Part shown: positions 42,076 to 50,483 of the stretch, one piece after another | Layout: each line of letters opens with the position of its first letter | Numbering within the stretch: the first letter of the stretch is position 1 | Origin: Aminomonas paucivorans DSM 12260 | GTDB taxonomy: Bacteria > Synergistota > Synergistia > Synergistales > Synergistaceae | DNA: 64,000 bases | Reading direction: 5' to 3' | NCBI RefSeq assembly: GCF_000165795.1 | Contig: NZ_CM001022.1 | Coordinates: 2,327,812-2,391,811, forward strand | Made by a program: the position numbers and the translations under genes | The notes under the pieces: model-generated | Databases searched by the model: none | Told to the model about the DNA's origin: nothing | Seen by the model: the letters and a program-made list of their open reading frames with translations, nothing else

Positions 42076-43401
42076 CTAGGCCCCTTCGGGCAGCAGGTAT
42101 TCCGGTTCCGGGGCCCCCGGGTCGTACGCCGGCCCCTCCGGGTGCGGGGAGGGCTTCGGTCTGGGGGTGGGTTTCGGCTGCGGCTTCGGCGTAGGTTGGG
42201 GCTTCGGCTGCGCCGAGGGAGTGGGCTTCAGGTCCGGGCTCGCCTTGGCCGCCCCCGGGGAGGGGTGCGCCCCGGGAGAAGGTTTCGCCGCAGGGGAGGG
42301 CTTCGTCCCGAGGGTGGGCACCGGGGTGGGGGACGGATCCGGGGTCAGGGGCACCAGGGGGAAGGGGAAGTTCACCCGCAGGTGGGTCACCCGCTTCAGG
42401 GGCGAGTCCGGTCCGTTTTTCGTCACCGACGGCAGGGGCTGCCACTCCCCTCCCTCCAGGCGCACGTCCACCGAGGGGGTGCGGACGATACGGTCGAAGA
42501 TCTGCCCCGCCTCGTCCCGCTCCTGAGGCCCCGGCACCAGGAAGCCCGAGAAGAGGGGCTCCCGGCCCGGCTCGCTGTACTCCGGCGCCACCGGGGCGAT
42601 GATGAGCCACTCCGGCTCGTACCAGGCGGCCTTCATCTCCGGGGACTTGGCGTGGCGCTCCGGAAGGATCTGGAATCCCCCCCGCTCCCCCGGAGGGGCG
42701 GTGGAGATGCACACCACCCCGGGGTGGTTGGCCCGGATGCGCCCCACCCCCTGGAACTGGCTGCCCTCGAAGAAGCCGATGCCCGAAAAGGGGTGCACCA
42801 CCTTGGCCACCTGGAGGGACCGGCCGGGCCAGTGCACCGTCACCGCCCCCTCCAGGCGGTTCTCGAACTCCACGGAGAGGGGGCAGTCCGCCCGGGGGTG
42901 GACGGTATATTCCAGGGCCACCGCCTGCTTCAGGGACTCCTCGGAGAGGGGCTGCCGGGCCCCGGACTTGTCGATGGCCGTCACCGGGGTCCCCACGGTG
43001 GGAGCCCAGGCCCCCCAGAGGCTCTGCCCTCCCACGCTGTCCACCACCACGGCGCTGGCGGGACGGGAGGCGGGGGCGATGGTGAAGGTGGGGATCAGGC
43101 TGATGATCCGCCCCCTCCCCCGCTCCACCGCCAGGAGCAGGTGGATGGCGTTGGCCCCCGTGGCGGCCACGCAGCCCGGCCGGGCCCACTTGGAGGCGTC
43201 GAACCCCGGCCAGAGGGAGCGGTAGGGGACGCTGCGCACCTCCCCCACCTGACGCACCGTGCCGTCGGGCAGGTAGACCCGCACCTGGCGTCCCGGCTCC
43301 AGGGGGATGACCACGGTGAACAGGGACTGGGCCGACGCGGGAACGGCACAACAGAGAACGGCAAGGCACAGGATCGCCCGCCGGAAAAACCATGGGAGCA
43401 T
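42076..43401 (-). CDS. Secreted protein of unknown function with Pro-rich C-terminal tail
   Basis: 441 residues from ATG 43401 (GAGGAGG upstream). A signal peptide (1-25, ILCLAVLCCAVPASA) leads into a mainly beta-strand part of about 310 residues, with VYLPDGTVRQVGEVRS, RPGCVAATGANAIHLLLA and VHWPGRSLQVAKVVHPF, then about 100 residues built of P-x-P repeats with Lys and Ser. No domain is recognised. The tail could span or bind the cell envelope. No membrane anchor is seen at the C-terminus. Confidence 0.75.
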   Translation of the reverse strand: MLPWFFRRAILCLAVLCCAVPASAQSLFTVVIPLEPGRQVRVYLPDGTVRQVGEVRSVPYRSLWPGFDASKWARPGCVAATGANAIHLLLAVERGRGRIISLIPTFTIAPASRPASAVVVDSVGGQSLWGAWAPTVGTPVTAIDKSGARQPLSEESLKQAVALEYTVHPRADCPLSVEFENRLEGAVTVHWPGRSLQVAKVVHPFSGIGFFEGSQFQGVGRIRANHPGVVCISTAPPGERGGFQILPERHAKSPEMKAAWYEPEWLIIAPVAPEYSEPGREPLFSGFLVPGPQERDEAGQIFDRIVRTPSVDVRLEGGEWQPLPSVTKNGPDSPLKRVTHLRVNFPFPLVPLTPDPSPTPVPTLGTKPSPAAKPSPGAHPSPGAAKASPDLKPTPSAQPKPQPTPKPQPKPTPRPKPSPHPEGPAYDPGAPEPEYLLPEGA

Positions 43402-43461
43402 GGGACCGACCTCCTCGCGAACACCCGGAGGGGACGATCGTGACCCGCTCCGCGAAACGCC

Positions 43462-43470
43462 ATGATACCA
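43462..43470 (-). promoter_or_regulatory. Extended -10 promoter of the secreted Pro-rich protein gene
   Basis: On the minus strand TGG-TATCAT, an extended -10, about 60 bases before the ATG at 43401. Confidence 0.4.
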
Positions 43471-43510
43471 CTTCCCCACCGAGGGTCCCGGGGATCGCGC
43501 GGGACCCCGG

Positions 43511-43519
43511 TGGTATCCT
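43511..43519 (+). promoter_or_regulatory. Extended -10 promoter of the AEC transporter gene
   Basis: TGG-TATCCT, an extended -10 identical to the one before ilvA, about 40 bases before ATG 43558. It is back to back with the minus-strand promoter near 43465. Confidence 0.4.
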
Positions 43520-43557
43520 AAGGACCGATCCACGCTGCGGAAGGGAAGGTCGTCTCC

Positions 43558-44490
43558 ATGAAGGGAATCGCCATCCTGCTGCCCCTGGGGCTCGTGGTCG
43601 CCCTGGGGGCCCTGCTTCGCCGACGAGGGCTCCTGCCCCGGGAGGTGGTGCCCTGCCTCACGGGGCTGCTCTACTGGGTGGCCCTCCCGGCGCTTCTGCT
43701 GCGCACCGCCGCCTCCGCGGGGGCGGAGGCCCTGGGACACCCCGCCTTCTTCCTGGGGGTGAACCTGCCCTTCCTGGCGGTGCCCCTCCTGGCCTGGGGG
43801 ATCGCCCGGTGGGCACACCGGGGAAACCGGCCCCGGCAGGCCTTCTCCGCCTTCGCCTCCATCCGGGCCAACAACGTCTACCTGGGGCTGCCCGCGGTGA
43901 CCCTGGCCATGGGAGAGCCGGGGGTACAGGCTCTGTCCGCCTATCTGGCGGCGGGGCTGGTGGGGTACAACGTGGCCTCCCTGGCCTGGGCGGAGCTGGT
44001 GCGCACGGGAAGGCTGGACCTTCCCACCCTGGGCAGGGCCCTGGGACGTCTGGCCCGCAACCCCCTGATCCTCTCCACCCTGGGGGGACTGGCCTGCGCC
44101 GCCGCGGGACTGGAACGCTTCCCCGCCCCCCTGGACCTGCCCCTGAAGATCCTGGGGGACACCGCCTCGGGGCTGGCACTGCTCTCCCTGGGGGCCTCCC
44201 TGGAGTTCCGCGCCCTGGGCAGGGCGGTGCGCTCCACCCTGCCGGACAGCCTGGTGAAGCTCCTGCTCCACCCCGCCCTGGCCTGGCTCTGCCTTCTGCC
44301 CTTCGGTCTGCCCCGGGAGCTGGTGTCCGCCTCGGTGCTGGTGTCCGCCATGCCCCACGCGGTGAACTGCTTCATCGTGGCCCAGGAGATGGACCTGGAC
44401 GCCCCCTACGCCGCCGACGCGGTGCTGGGCTCCACCCTGCTCTCCGCCCTCAGCTTCCCCCTCTGGCTGGCGGTCCTGGGTCTGGGCTGA
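43558..44490 (+). CDS. AEC-family (auxin efflux carrier-like) transporter
   Basis: 310 residues, ATG 43558. About ten hydrophobic helices; SIRANNVYLGLPAVTLAMGE is the conserved region of the family, with ARNPLILSTLGG in the middle. Bacterial AEC proteins export malate, malonate or amino acids. The 3' end overlaps the convergent EPS membrane gene by 41 bases. Confidence 0.88.
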   Translation: MKGIAILLPLGLVVALGALLRRRGLLPREVVPCLTGLLYWVALPALLLRTAASAGAEALGHPAFFLGVNLPFLAVPLLAWGIARWAHRGNRPRQAFSAFASIRANNVYLGLPAVTLAMGEPGVQALSAYLAAGLVGYNVASLAWAELVRTGRLDLPTLGRALGRLARNPLILSTLGGLACAAAGLERFPAPLDLPLKILGDTASGLALLSLGASLEFRALGRAVRSTLPDSLVKLLLHPALAWLCLLPFGLPRELVSASVLVSAMPHAVNCFIVAQEMDLDAPYAADAVLGSTLLSALSFPLWLAVLGLG

Positions 44491-45550
44491 CCGAGACCGC
44501 CTCCCGGACGACCTCCACCCACCGTCTCGCCACGGGGGAGTGGGTCGTCATGTCGTGCCATCCCCAGAGGACGGAGAGGAGCAGGACCCCCAGGATCAGG
44601 GCGCTGCCGCCTTTCCCGTGTCCCCTCCAATGAAACGCCGGCAGGAGGAAGAGGGCCACCCCCAGGGCTCCCAGGAGCATCCGGTCCAGGCTGCACCCCC
44701 CCGGAACCAGAAACCACAGGCCCACCCAGACGACCCCGCAGACCGCCCAGAACCGGCTGGCCCGCCCCTCGGTTCCCCAGAGGAACACCGTCCCCGCCGC
44801 CAGGATCCCCACGGTGGGGGGGAGCACCTCGGCACAGAGGGTCAGGAGCTGGGGGGCCGGAGGGAAGACCCCGCCCCCCGCTCCGAAGAGGCGCCGGAGA
44901 AACCCGACCCCGAAGGCGAACAGCCCCAGGGGGGTGAAGATCACGGTGTACAGGGCCAGGGTCTTGTGCCGATCCCCCTCGAAGGCCCCCCAGAGCCCCA
45001 GGGCCAGCCCCAGGGCCAGCCAGGCCCCCAGGGGGTGGCAGAAGGGGGCGACCCCCAGGGTCAGGGCCCCCAGAAACAGGTAGAGGCTCTTGTCCGTCTT
45101 CCCGTAGTGATGCAGACAGTGGAGGCTCATGGCCAGAAACAGCAGCCCCAGGGTGCCCGAGGGGCTGGTGGTGACCAGCAGGATCACCGCAGGGTGCACG
45201 AAGGCCAGGAGCGAGGCGGCGGTCTTGGTCCCCGGCCCCAGGGGGGCGTCCGCCAGCACCACCAGGAAGCCCAGCACCAGGAGGGCCGCGGCGAAACCGC
45301 AGAGCAGCCCCCAGAGCCGGGCAGGGTCCATCCCCCCCAGGGAGTGGGCCATGAGGGAGGGGATCAGGGGGGTGTCCAGCACCATCTGCGGGGGATTCGC
45401 CAGGGACCTCGCCGCCTTGCCCGTCAGGTCCAGGGCCTCCGGGGTCACCAGCCCCGCGCGGAAGAGACGGGTCGCCGTCTCCCCCACCAGCCCCCCCGTC
45501 GTCAGGGATGCCAGGACCGCCGCGGCGAGAGGCCGATCAGCCCAGTCCAT
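44450..45550 (-). CDS. Multi-pass membrane protein of the exopolysaccharide operon
   Basis: 366 residues, ATG 45550, overlapping the glycosyltransferase gene by 14 bases. Eight to ten predicted membrane helices with a charged first loop; a long segment around 30-75 between helices could be outside. No confident family; it recalls membrane glycosyltransferases or acyltransferases in general shape only. The coupling to the synthase suggests a part in polymer export or modification. Confidence 0.75.
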   Translation of the reverse strand: MDWADRPLAAAVLASLTTGGLVGETATRLFRAGLVTPEALDLTGKAARSLANPPQMVLDTPLIPSLMAHSLGGMDPARLWGLLCGFAAALLVLGFLVVLADAPLGPGTKTAASLLAFVHPAVILLVTTSPSGTLGLLFLAMSLHCLHHYGKTDKSLYLFLGALTLGVAPFCHPLGAWLALGLALGLWGAFEGDRHKTLALYTVIFTPLGLFAFGVGFLRRLFGAGGGVFPPAPQLLTLCAEVLPPTVGILAAGTVFLWGTEGRASRFWAVCGVVWVGLWFLVPGGCSLDRMLLGALGVALFLLPAFHWRGHGKGGSALILGVLLLSVLWGWHDMTTHSPVARRWVEVVREAVSVSPDPGPPARGGS

Positions 45551-47363
45551 GGGTGGTCTTCTCCCAGTAGAAGGGTTTGGTGAAGAGCTGCCACAGGGCC
45601 TTGTAGGCCGCCAGGGAGTGCAGCAGCCAGTAGATCGGGTTCAGGAGGGCGTAGGGGGTGAGGCGGAAGAGCTTCCGCCGGAACACCGCCAGCATGTTGA
45701 GGTGGATCGCCAGGGCGTTGCCCACCACCAGGCAGAAGGTGGACATGGCGAAGACCCCCGGGGGGAAGAGCAGGGACAGGGCTTCGGGGCGCAGGGTCAG
45801 CCAGAGGAGGAACAGCCCCCACAGGAGAGGGTTCACCAGGAAGGTGACGCAGGTGCCTCCGATGAGCAGCTGGAACCCCCAGAAGGCCCGGCCCCCGATG
45901 CGCCGGTAGAGCCGCAGGGGGTGGCGCATGTGCACCAGGTAGGTCTGCATGTACCCCTTGATCCACCGGGAGCGCTGCCGCAGCCAGTTGCCCAGGCGGC
46001 TGTTGGCCTCCTCGTAGGTGGTGGAGTTGAGGGTGGCCACCCGGTAGCGGTGGGCCCCCGCCCGCACCCCCAGGTCCGCGTCCTCCGTCACGTTGAAGGG
46101 ATCCCACCCCCCCAGCTCCCGGAGCACCCGGGTGCGGAAGTGGTTCGACGTGCCCCCCAGGGGGATGGGCAGCCTCAGGGCTTCGATGCCCGGGAGCATG
46201 TAGTCGAACCAGTAGGAGTACTCCAGGGTGAACATGCGGGTCAGGAAGTTCTGTTCGCTGTTGTAGTAGTTCAGGGCCGCCTGGATGCACACCAGCTCCG
46301 GCGGCCCCTTGCGGAACGCCGCCACGGCCTTCTTCAGCTGGTCCCGCTCCGGCACGTCCTCCGCATCGTAGATGGTGAGGTACTCCCCCTTGGCGAAGAG
46401 GAGGCCGTAGTTGCAGGCCTTGGGCTTGGTGGTGGGCACCGAACGGGGGACCCGGACGATCTGAAAGTTCGCCGGAGGCCGCGCCTCCCGGAAGGCCTGG
46501 AGGGTCTGGGGGTCGTCCTCCTCCAGGAGCACCTTCACGTCCAGGCGGCTGGCGGGGTAGTCCAGATTCCGGATGCCCTCCACGAGCTTGGGCACCACCC
46601 CGGGTTCCCGGTACAGGGGCAACAGAAGGGTGTAGACCGGCAGATCCTCCTCCCGAAGCGCCGCCACCTCCTCGTCGGACACCTGTTCCTGGATCTCGTA
46701 CCGCGCCCCCTGGAGGGAGGCGGCCAGCTTGAACAGGATGGACACCAGATAGAAGGCGTTCACCGCCACGAAAAGCGCCGTCCCCGTCCGGGTCGGGTCC
46801 CGCCAGAACGCCGCCGCGAGCAGGGAGACCAGGGCCCCCAGGAAGAGGATCTGCCCCCCCGAAAAGGTCACCAGGGCGGACTCCTCGGGAGTCCGGAAGA
46901 AGAGCCCCATGACGCTCTCGTCCACGTAGCGCTTTCGGAAGCTCCGGTCCAGGGCGAAGTACAGATCCCGGTCGCTGGTGACGAAGGGCTCCACCGGACA
47001 GCCCAGGCGACGGGCCAGTTCCTCCAGTCCCTCCCGATCCTCCGGGTTCACCAGGGCCACCCCCAGGACGCCCCCCTCCCCCACCTCGCAGGGCACCATC
47101 TGGCGACGGCGGAGGAAGTCCTCCCCCACCCCCCGGACCCCCAGGCTCACCGCCTCCGGGTCCGGGGGTTCCTCCACCAGGTTCCGGTAGGGCAGGCCGG
47201 ACTGCTCCGAGAGAACCCGGGCCAGCTGCTGCCCGTTGATGATCCCCTGGGCCATGAGGATGGTGCCGATGGGGGACCCCCAGATCTTCTGGATTCCCAG
47301 GGCCCGGTCCAGATCCTCCTGCCCGATGTCCCCGCTTTTCAGCAGGGCCTCGCCCACCCGCAT
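45537..47363 (-). CDS. MshEN-domain glycosyltransferase 2, BcsA/NfrB-like polysaccharide synthase
   Basis: 608 residues from ATG 47363. Residues 1-145 are an MshEN-type domain (RVGEALLKSGDIGQEDLDRA and PIGTILMAQGIINGQQLA, the two Leu/Gly repeats that bind c-di-GMP in MshE-like proteins). Two membrane helices (168-217) come next, then a family-2 transferase (243-470) with DAED 333-336, TED 426-428 and QRSRW 463-467, and four or five C-terminal helices. BcsA carries a PilZ domain for c-di-GMP; none is present. NfrB also joins GT2 and MshEN, in the opposite order. It lies 7 bases after a BcsB-like gene. Predicted product: a beta-linked exopolysaccharide. Confidence 0.88.
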   Translation of the reverse strand: MRVGEALLKSGDIGQEDLDRALGIQKIWGSPIGTILMAQGIINGQQLARVLSEQSGLPYRNLVEEPPDPEAVSLGVRGVGEDFLRRRQMVPCEVGEGGVLGVALVNPEDREGLEELARRLGCPVEPFVTSDRDLYFALDRSFRKRYVDESVMGLFFRTPEESALVTFSGGQILFLGALVSLLAAAFWRDPTRTGTALFVAVNAFYLVSILFKLAASLQGARYEIQEQVSDEEVAALREEDLPVYTLLLPLYREPGVVPKLVEGIRNLDYPASRLDVKVLLEEDDPQTLQAFREARPPANFQIVRVPRSVPTTKPKACNYGLLFAKGEYLTIYDAEDVPERDQLKKAVAAFRKGPPELVCIQAALNYYNSEQNFLTRMFTLEYSYWFDYMLPGIEALRLPIPLGGTSNHFRTRVLRELGGWDPFNVTEDADLGVRAGAHRYRVATLNSTTYEEANSRLGNWLRQRSRWIKGYMQTYLVHMRHPLRLYRRIGGRAFWGFQLLIGGTCVTFLVNPLLWGLFLLWLTLRPEALSLLFPPGVFAMSTFCLVVGNALAIHLNMLAVFRRKLFRLTPYALLNPIYWLLHSLAAYKALWQLFTKPFYWEKTTHGLG

Positions 47364-47370
47364 GGCGTCC

Positions 47371-49350
47371 TCACTCCTGATCCCGCGACTCCGAGTCGGA
47401 GAACCGGCGCTTCTTCTCCTCCTGGGCCCCCCGGCGCCGGGAGTTCTGGCCGAAGTACAGCCGCGCCAGCAGCGCCGCCAGGAGCACCCAGGCGCCGAAG
47501 AACACGTAGGGGCGGAACCGCTCGTACCCGTACCAGGGGAACGCGGGCTTGCCCTCCTCCTCCACCCGGAGGAGCTGCTCCCGGGTATCCAGCACCGTGG
47601 CCCGCCCGGGGTCCTGGAAGAGGAAGACGTTCCCCGAAAGCCGCCCCAGATGGGCCGGATCCTCCATCCACGCCCCCGCCCTCTGGAGCACCTCCGGACG
47701 GACCACCGCCTGCAGCGCCAGGGAGGGCACCCCGGCAAGGCTTCCCACCTGCCCCACCGCCAGGGGAACCTCCGGGCGTCCCCTGAAGAGGACCTTCCGG
47801 TCCGGCAGGCGGACCAGGGTGGAGGCGTCGGTGAGGGTGAGGGGAAAGTCCGGCTTCAGCCCCTCCGGGAGGGCCTTCCCTGAAACGGCCACCGCGTACC
47901 CCACCCCCTTCAGGTCCCCGGGCTCCTGGAGGAAGCGGACCTCCGGGAAGGGGAACCGGTCCGGGGGAAGGGTGGCGCAGAGAGCACCCCAAAGGTGCGC
48001 CGCCGCGGCCAGGCCCATCCCCTTCAGGTCCCGATCCACCAGCAGGACGCCCCGCCCCGTCATGGCCAGGGGGAACCCGACAACTCCCAGACGCGCCGCC
48101 GATCCGGAGCCGGTCACCCGGGCACCGCTGCCCGGGTAGAGCTCCGCCCGGCGCAGGGCGGGCTGCACCCGACAGGGGCTGCCCGCCTTCCCGTAGCGGA
48201 AGAGCAGCCGCAGATCGTTGCGGGGACCGATCCCCAGCTCCGGGGGAACCGGGACCTTCAGGTCGAACCGCCCCCCGGGAAGGGCCGCGCTGGCCGCCAG
48301 GGCTCCGTTCCACAACACGTCCACCTGCACGGGGACCCGGGGGTCCTCCGGGACGGAGCAGGCCCCCCGAAGGGTCAGCTCCACCGCCCCCGGGACGGAG
48401 GCGTCCGAAGCGGCGTAGACCGTCCCCTCCAGCTCCGCCGTCAGGACCCCCTCGCCCCGCAGGGTCCCCCGGAGGGGCAGGAAGGAGGGAATCCCTTCGG
48501 GCTTGCGGGAATCCGACTCCTCCACCCCCAGGACCGCCGAGGCGGCGGCTCCCATCAGGGACAGGTCCGCCACCTGCCGGGCCACCGCCGTCAGGGCGGT
48601 CCCGTCGGCCCCGGAAATCAGGAGATCCCGCCCTCCCTCCACCCGAAGCCCCGAAGCGGACTGGGGATCCGTCTGCACCCGTACCCGGGGGAGGACCCCC
48701 GCCCCGGCCTCCTCGGATCCCCGGAGGAAGAAGACCCGTCCGGGAAAGCGCCGGGAGAACCGGGCGAAGAGGCCCACCGCCGAGGCGACCTCCTCCGGGG
48801 TGGGCTCGTCGGGGAGGACCACCGCCACCCCGTTCTGGAGCGCCGCCACCCAGTCCGCGGCGGTCTTCACCGGCAGGGGGGCGTACCGGAGCACCAGGGC
48901 CGTCTGGGGCCGGAGGGTCACGTTCAGGTTCCCCCCGAAGGCGTCCCGACACAGGTCGTCGGTCCGGTGGATTCGGGTGCGCACCCGCAGGGACACCCCG
49001 GACTCCCCATCCCGAGCGGGATCCAGAGGCAGGCTCAGGCGAACCTCCCCGGAGACGCCTCCCAGGGTTCGGGACACCGGGGGACGCCCCTCCAGGTCCG
49101 CCAGGACCACGCTGTCCCCCGCAAGCCCCGGAGGCGCGGAGAGGGCCAGATCCACCCGGCTCCCGGGAAGGACCTTGCCTCGGGGGAGGGGAAAGTAGAA
49201 GGTCCGCTCCCCCCGGGGACCCTCCAGGGAGACTCCCTCCCGATAGCCCAGGTCCGCGAGGGTCACCGCCCGTTCCTCCGCCGAGGCGACCCCCAGCAGG
49301 GAGGTCCCCAGCAACAACGCCGCGATCCACCCTTTCCAGCCCGTCTTCAT
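47371..49350 (-). CDS. BcsB-like membrane-anchored periplasmic subunit of the polysaccharide synthase
   Basis: 659 residues, ATG 49350 after AAAGGAG. A signal peptide (1-24), long beta-rich carbohydrate-binding-like domains and one C-terminal membrane helix (about 617-637) followed by a basic cytoplasmic tail. SLEGPRGERTFYFPLPRG and HRTDDLCRDAFGGNLNVTL match the BcsB pattern. BcsB guides cellulose across the periplasm and is essential for BcsA activity. Sequence conservation is modest, so the polymer may differ from cellulose. Confidence 0.82.
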   Translation of the reverse strand: MKTGWKGWIAALLLGTSLLGVASAEERAVTLADLGYREGVSLEGPRGERTFYFPLPRGKVLPGSRVDLALSAPPGLAGDSVVLADLEGRPPVSRTLGGVSGEVRLSLPLDPARDGESGVSLRVRTRIHRTDDLCRDAFGGNLNVTLRPQTALVLRYAPLPVKTAADWVAALQNGVAVVLPDEPTPEEVASAVGLFARFSRRFPGRVFFLRGSEEAGAGVLPRVRVQTDPQSASGLRVEGGRDLLISGADGTALTAVARQVADLSLMGAAASAVLGVEESDSRKPEGIPSFLPLRGTLRGEGVLTAELEGTVYAASDASVPGAVELTLRGACSVPEDPRVPVQVDVLWNGALAASAALPGGRFDLKVPVPPELGIGPRNDLRLLFRYGKAGSPCRVQPALRRAELYPGSGARVTGSGSAARLGVVGFPLAMTGRGVLLVDRDLKGMGLAAAAHLWGALCATLPPDRFPFPEVRFLQEPGDLKGVGYAVAVSGKALPEGLKPDFPLTLTDASTLVRLPDRKVLFRGRPEVPLAVGQVGSLAGVPSLALQAVVRPEVLQRAGAWMEDPAHLGRLSGNVFLFQDPGRATVLDTREQLLRVEEEGKPAFPWYGYERFRPYVFFGAWVLLAALLARLYFGQNSRRRGAQEEKKRRFSDSESRDQE

Positions 49351-49383
49351 GCCCCGTCGTCTCCTTTCTTCCCCCTGGCGCCC

Positions 49384-50445
49384 TCAGGTCCAGTCCGCTC
49401 GACCCGATTCCTTCAGGTGATCCACCAGGCGGCGCAGTTCCCCCACCCGATCCCGAGGGCACACCAGCACCCCCTCGGGGCACGCCGCCACCACCAGATC
49501 CCGCACTCCGAAGAGGGCCACCCTCTGGGAGCCCTCGTCCACGATGCAGTCCCGGCACTCCAGCAACGCCGCCCTTCCGGCGGAGACGTTGCCGTCCCGA
49601 TCCCGGGGCCGGATCCGCTCCAGGGAGCGCCAATCTCCCAGGTCGTCCCAGCCGAAGTCCCCGGGGAGCACAAAGAAGGACGAGAGCCTCGAAAGCAGGG
49701 CGTATTCCAGGGAGATCGCCGGGAGGGACCGGTGCACCCGCTTCCGCTCCTCCCCGTCCCGATCCCTCCAGGCCCGAAGGAACCCCTCGTACCCCTCCCG
49801 GAGCCGGGGATCGATCCGCCCCGCCAGCTCCGCCAGCCGCCGCACCTGGAAGACGTAGATCCCCGTGTTCCACAGGACCTCCCCACCCCGGATCAGGTCC
49901 CGGGCCTCTTCCTCCGAGGGCTTCTCCACGAATCCCACCCCCTGGAAGATGCCTCGGACCGGAAGGGGACGAATCCGCAGGTACCCGAACCCCGTCTCGG
50001 GACGGGTGGGAGGCACCCCAAAGAAGAGCATCCGCCCGGAGTTTCCCCAGGTCAGGGCCACCTCCAGAAGGGACCGGAAGCGCCGTTCGTCGGCGATGCG
50101 GTGGTCCGAGGGAAGCACCGCCACCACCTCTCCCTCCCCGCGGAGGGAGGCGATGCGGGCGCATCCCAGCAGCACCGCTGCGGCGGTGCTGCGTCCTTCC
50201 GGCTCCAGGAGGATCTGGGGCTCCGGGACCTCGGGAAGGAACTGCCGGACGAGGGGCTCGTGACGCTCCCCCGTCACCAGGAAAACCCGTTCCTCTCCCA
50301 CCAGGGCTACCGCCCGGTCCCAGGTTCGGGCCGCCATGACCCGATCCCCTCCCGCCAGGGGAAGGAACTGTTTGGGACGGGACCGGGTGCTGCGAGGCCA
50401 GAAACGCACCCCCTCTCCTCCCGCCAGGATCAGGATCGAAGGCAT
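49384..50445 (-). CDS. manC: Mannose-1-phosphate guanylyltransferase
   Basis: 353 residues, ATG 50445 after GGGAGG. Nucleotidyltransferase signature LAGGEGVRFWPRSTRSRPKQFLPL, then GEERVFLVTGERH, VAVLPSDHRI, FVEKPS and WNTGIYVF; the C-terminal isomerase domain of ManC/AlgA is absent. It makes GDP-mannose from GTP and mannose-1-phosphate. It is in the exopolysaccharide operon, so GDP-mannose is a likely donor for the synthase, unlike cellulose (UDP-glucose). Confidence 0.92.
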   Translation of the reverse strand: MPSILILAGGEGVRFWPRSTRSRPKQFLPLAGGDRVMAARTWDRAVALVGEERVFLVTGERHEPLVRQFLPEVPEPQILLEPEGRSTAAAVLLGCARIASLRGEGEVVAVLPSDHRIADERRFRSLLEVALTWGNSGRMLFFGVPPTRPETGFGYLRIRPLPVRGIFQGVGFVEKPSEEEARDLIRGGEVLWNTGIYVFQVRRLAELAGRIDPRLREGYEGFLRAWRDRDGEERKRVHRSLPAISLEYALLSRLSSFFVLPGDFGWDDLGDWRSLERIRPRDRDGNVSAGRAALLECRDCIVDEGSQRVALFGVRDLVVAACPEGVLVCPRDRVGELRRLVDHLKESGRADWT

Positions 50446-50483
50446 GGATGTTCCCTCCCTCCCGGTTCCTGTTCAGTATAGGG

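Noticed and set aside
42130-42300. Short repeats resembling a tandem-repeat or CRISPR-like block
   Set aside because: They are the codons of P-x-P repeats inside the secreted protein gene, irregular in length and in frame.
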